Shown here one piece after another: positions 63,822 to 64,000 of a stretch of 64,000 nucleotides of DNA. The notes under the pieces are model-generated. The model was not told the DNA's origin. It did no database searches and saw nothing but the letters and a program-made list of their open reading frames with translations. Every line of letters starts with the position of its first letter. Positions within the stretch are counted from its first letter, which is position 1. Source of the stretch: Zoogloeaceae bacterium (GTDB lineage: Bacteria; Pseudomonadota; Gammaproteobacteria; Burkholderiales; Rhodocyclaceae); assembly GCA_024235635.1 (NCBI GenBank), contig JACKMA010000002.1, positions 496,001 to 560,000 of the forward strand. The letters are read 5' to 3'. Position numbers and translations under genes: made by a program.

Positions 63822-64000
63822 TCACAACTCCGCCACGTCCGGATGACGTTCGATCAGTTCGACCGCGGCCGCCAGCATCTTCTCCGCCTCGGCATGCATC
63901 TTGGCGAGCGACTCGAAGCCGAATCGATGCACGTCGCGAAGCCGGCGGTCGACGACGATCAGGCGGCCGACGGTGATCAGGGCACGGCCGAAACCTTCGT
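63822..64000 (-). CDS. NifX-associated protein (DUF269), partial
   Basis: Only the last 58 codons lie inside the window. They read GFGRALITVGRLIVVDRRLR, then DVHRFGFESLAKMHAEAEKM and a VELIERHPDVAEL end, typical of the DUF269 proteins found beside nifX. The rest of the gene extends beyond the right edge, so nifENX-type genes are expected there. Confidence 0.88.
   Translation of the reverse strand, partial: EGFGRALITVGRLIVVDRRLRDVHRFGFESLAKMHAEAEKMLAAAVELIERHPDVAEL

Overview
The window is high-GC proteobacterial chromosome, most likely from a nitrogen-fixing betaproteobacterium of the Rhodocyclales (Azoarcus/Thauera/Zoogloea type). This rests on recognisable families and operon styles: TctCBA-TctDE, MutS, RnhA-DnaQ, MltD and a NifA/sigma54-type nif cluster with nifM, nifZ, nifW and a nif-linked cysE. 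The exact genus is an inference. No rRNA, tRNA or CRISPR array was seen.

Region 1 (1-17.9 kb) is dense core-like metabolism and transport. It holds a remnant of a GABA-type aminotransferase, a nitrilase-family amidohydrolase, an intact class III aminotransferase overlapped by a C45-family acyltransferase/peptidase, and a general porin with a strong terminator. Next comes a two-gene ATP-citrate-lyase-like acyl-CoA synthetase (ATP-grasp subunit plus a 900-residue CoA-ligase/citrate-synthase-like subunit) with a translationally coupled YciA-type thioesterase. It ends with an AbrB-type membrane protein, a periplasmic iron/ABC-type binding protein divergent from a TctD/TctE two-component pair, and tctA, tctB and tctC.

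Region 2 (18.2-40.1 kb) is an accessory island with lower and mixed base composition and much IS debris. Two nearly identical 1113-bp IS630 copies lie in inverted orientation around 6.9 kb, and there are remnants of IS630, IS3, IS66 and an IS4/IS5-like element. Its cargo points to the cell envelope and cyclic nucleotides: a duplicated small secreted protein (one copy cut by IS630), a vanadium-dependent haloperoxidase, a CHASE2-class III nucleotide cyclase, a three-gene operon (FecR-TPR-beta-barrel protein, outer-membrane-type protein, secreted trypsin-like protease), and a CRP/FNR regulator that keeps a plausible cAMP pocket. Two AT-rich orphan genes follow, bracketed by an imperfect 70-bp direct repeat. 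A Doc-type toxin-antitoxin pair marks the right edge. The cyclase + CRP + FecR-TPR-barrel + secreted protease set is the best candidate in the window for an undescribed envelope-sensing system. The functional link between these genes is inferred, not shown.

Region 3 (40.4-55.5 kb) is housekeeping: mutS with an overlapping metallophosphoesterase gene, a spermidine-synthase-like protein, an LhgO-like oxidoreductase, dnaQ, rnhA, a methyltransferase, gloB, a PleD-like diguanylate cyclase, mltD, a DUF1800/DUF1501 pair with a possible structured leader, and a hemerythrin-like protein.

Region 4 (55.6-64 kb) is part of a nif cluster read on the minus strand: DUF269 protein (partial), CCE_0567-type protein, ferredoxin III, an unknown protein, then iscA-nif, nifU, nifS, cysE, a TPR-like unknown, nifW, nifZ, nifM, a 2Fe-2S ferredoxin and a short NifZ-like protein. 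A perfect -24/-12 promoter and an upstream TGT-N10-ACA box precede iscA. An rlpA-like gene on the opposite strand splits the cluster.
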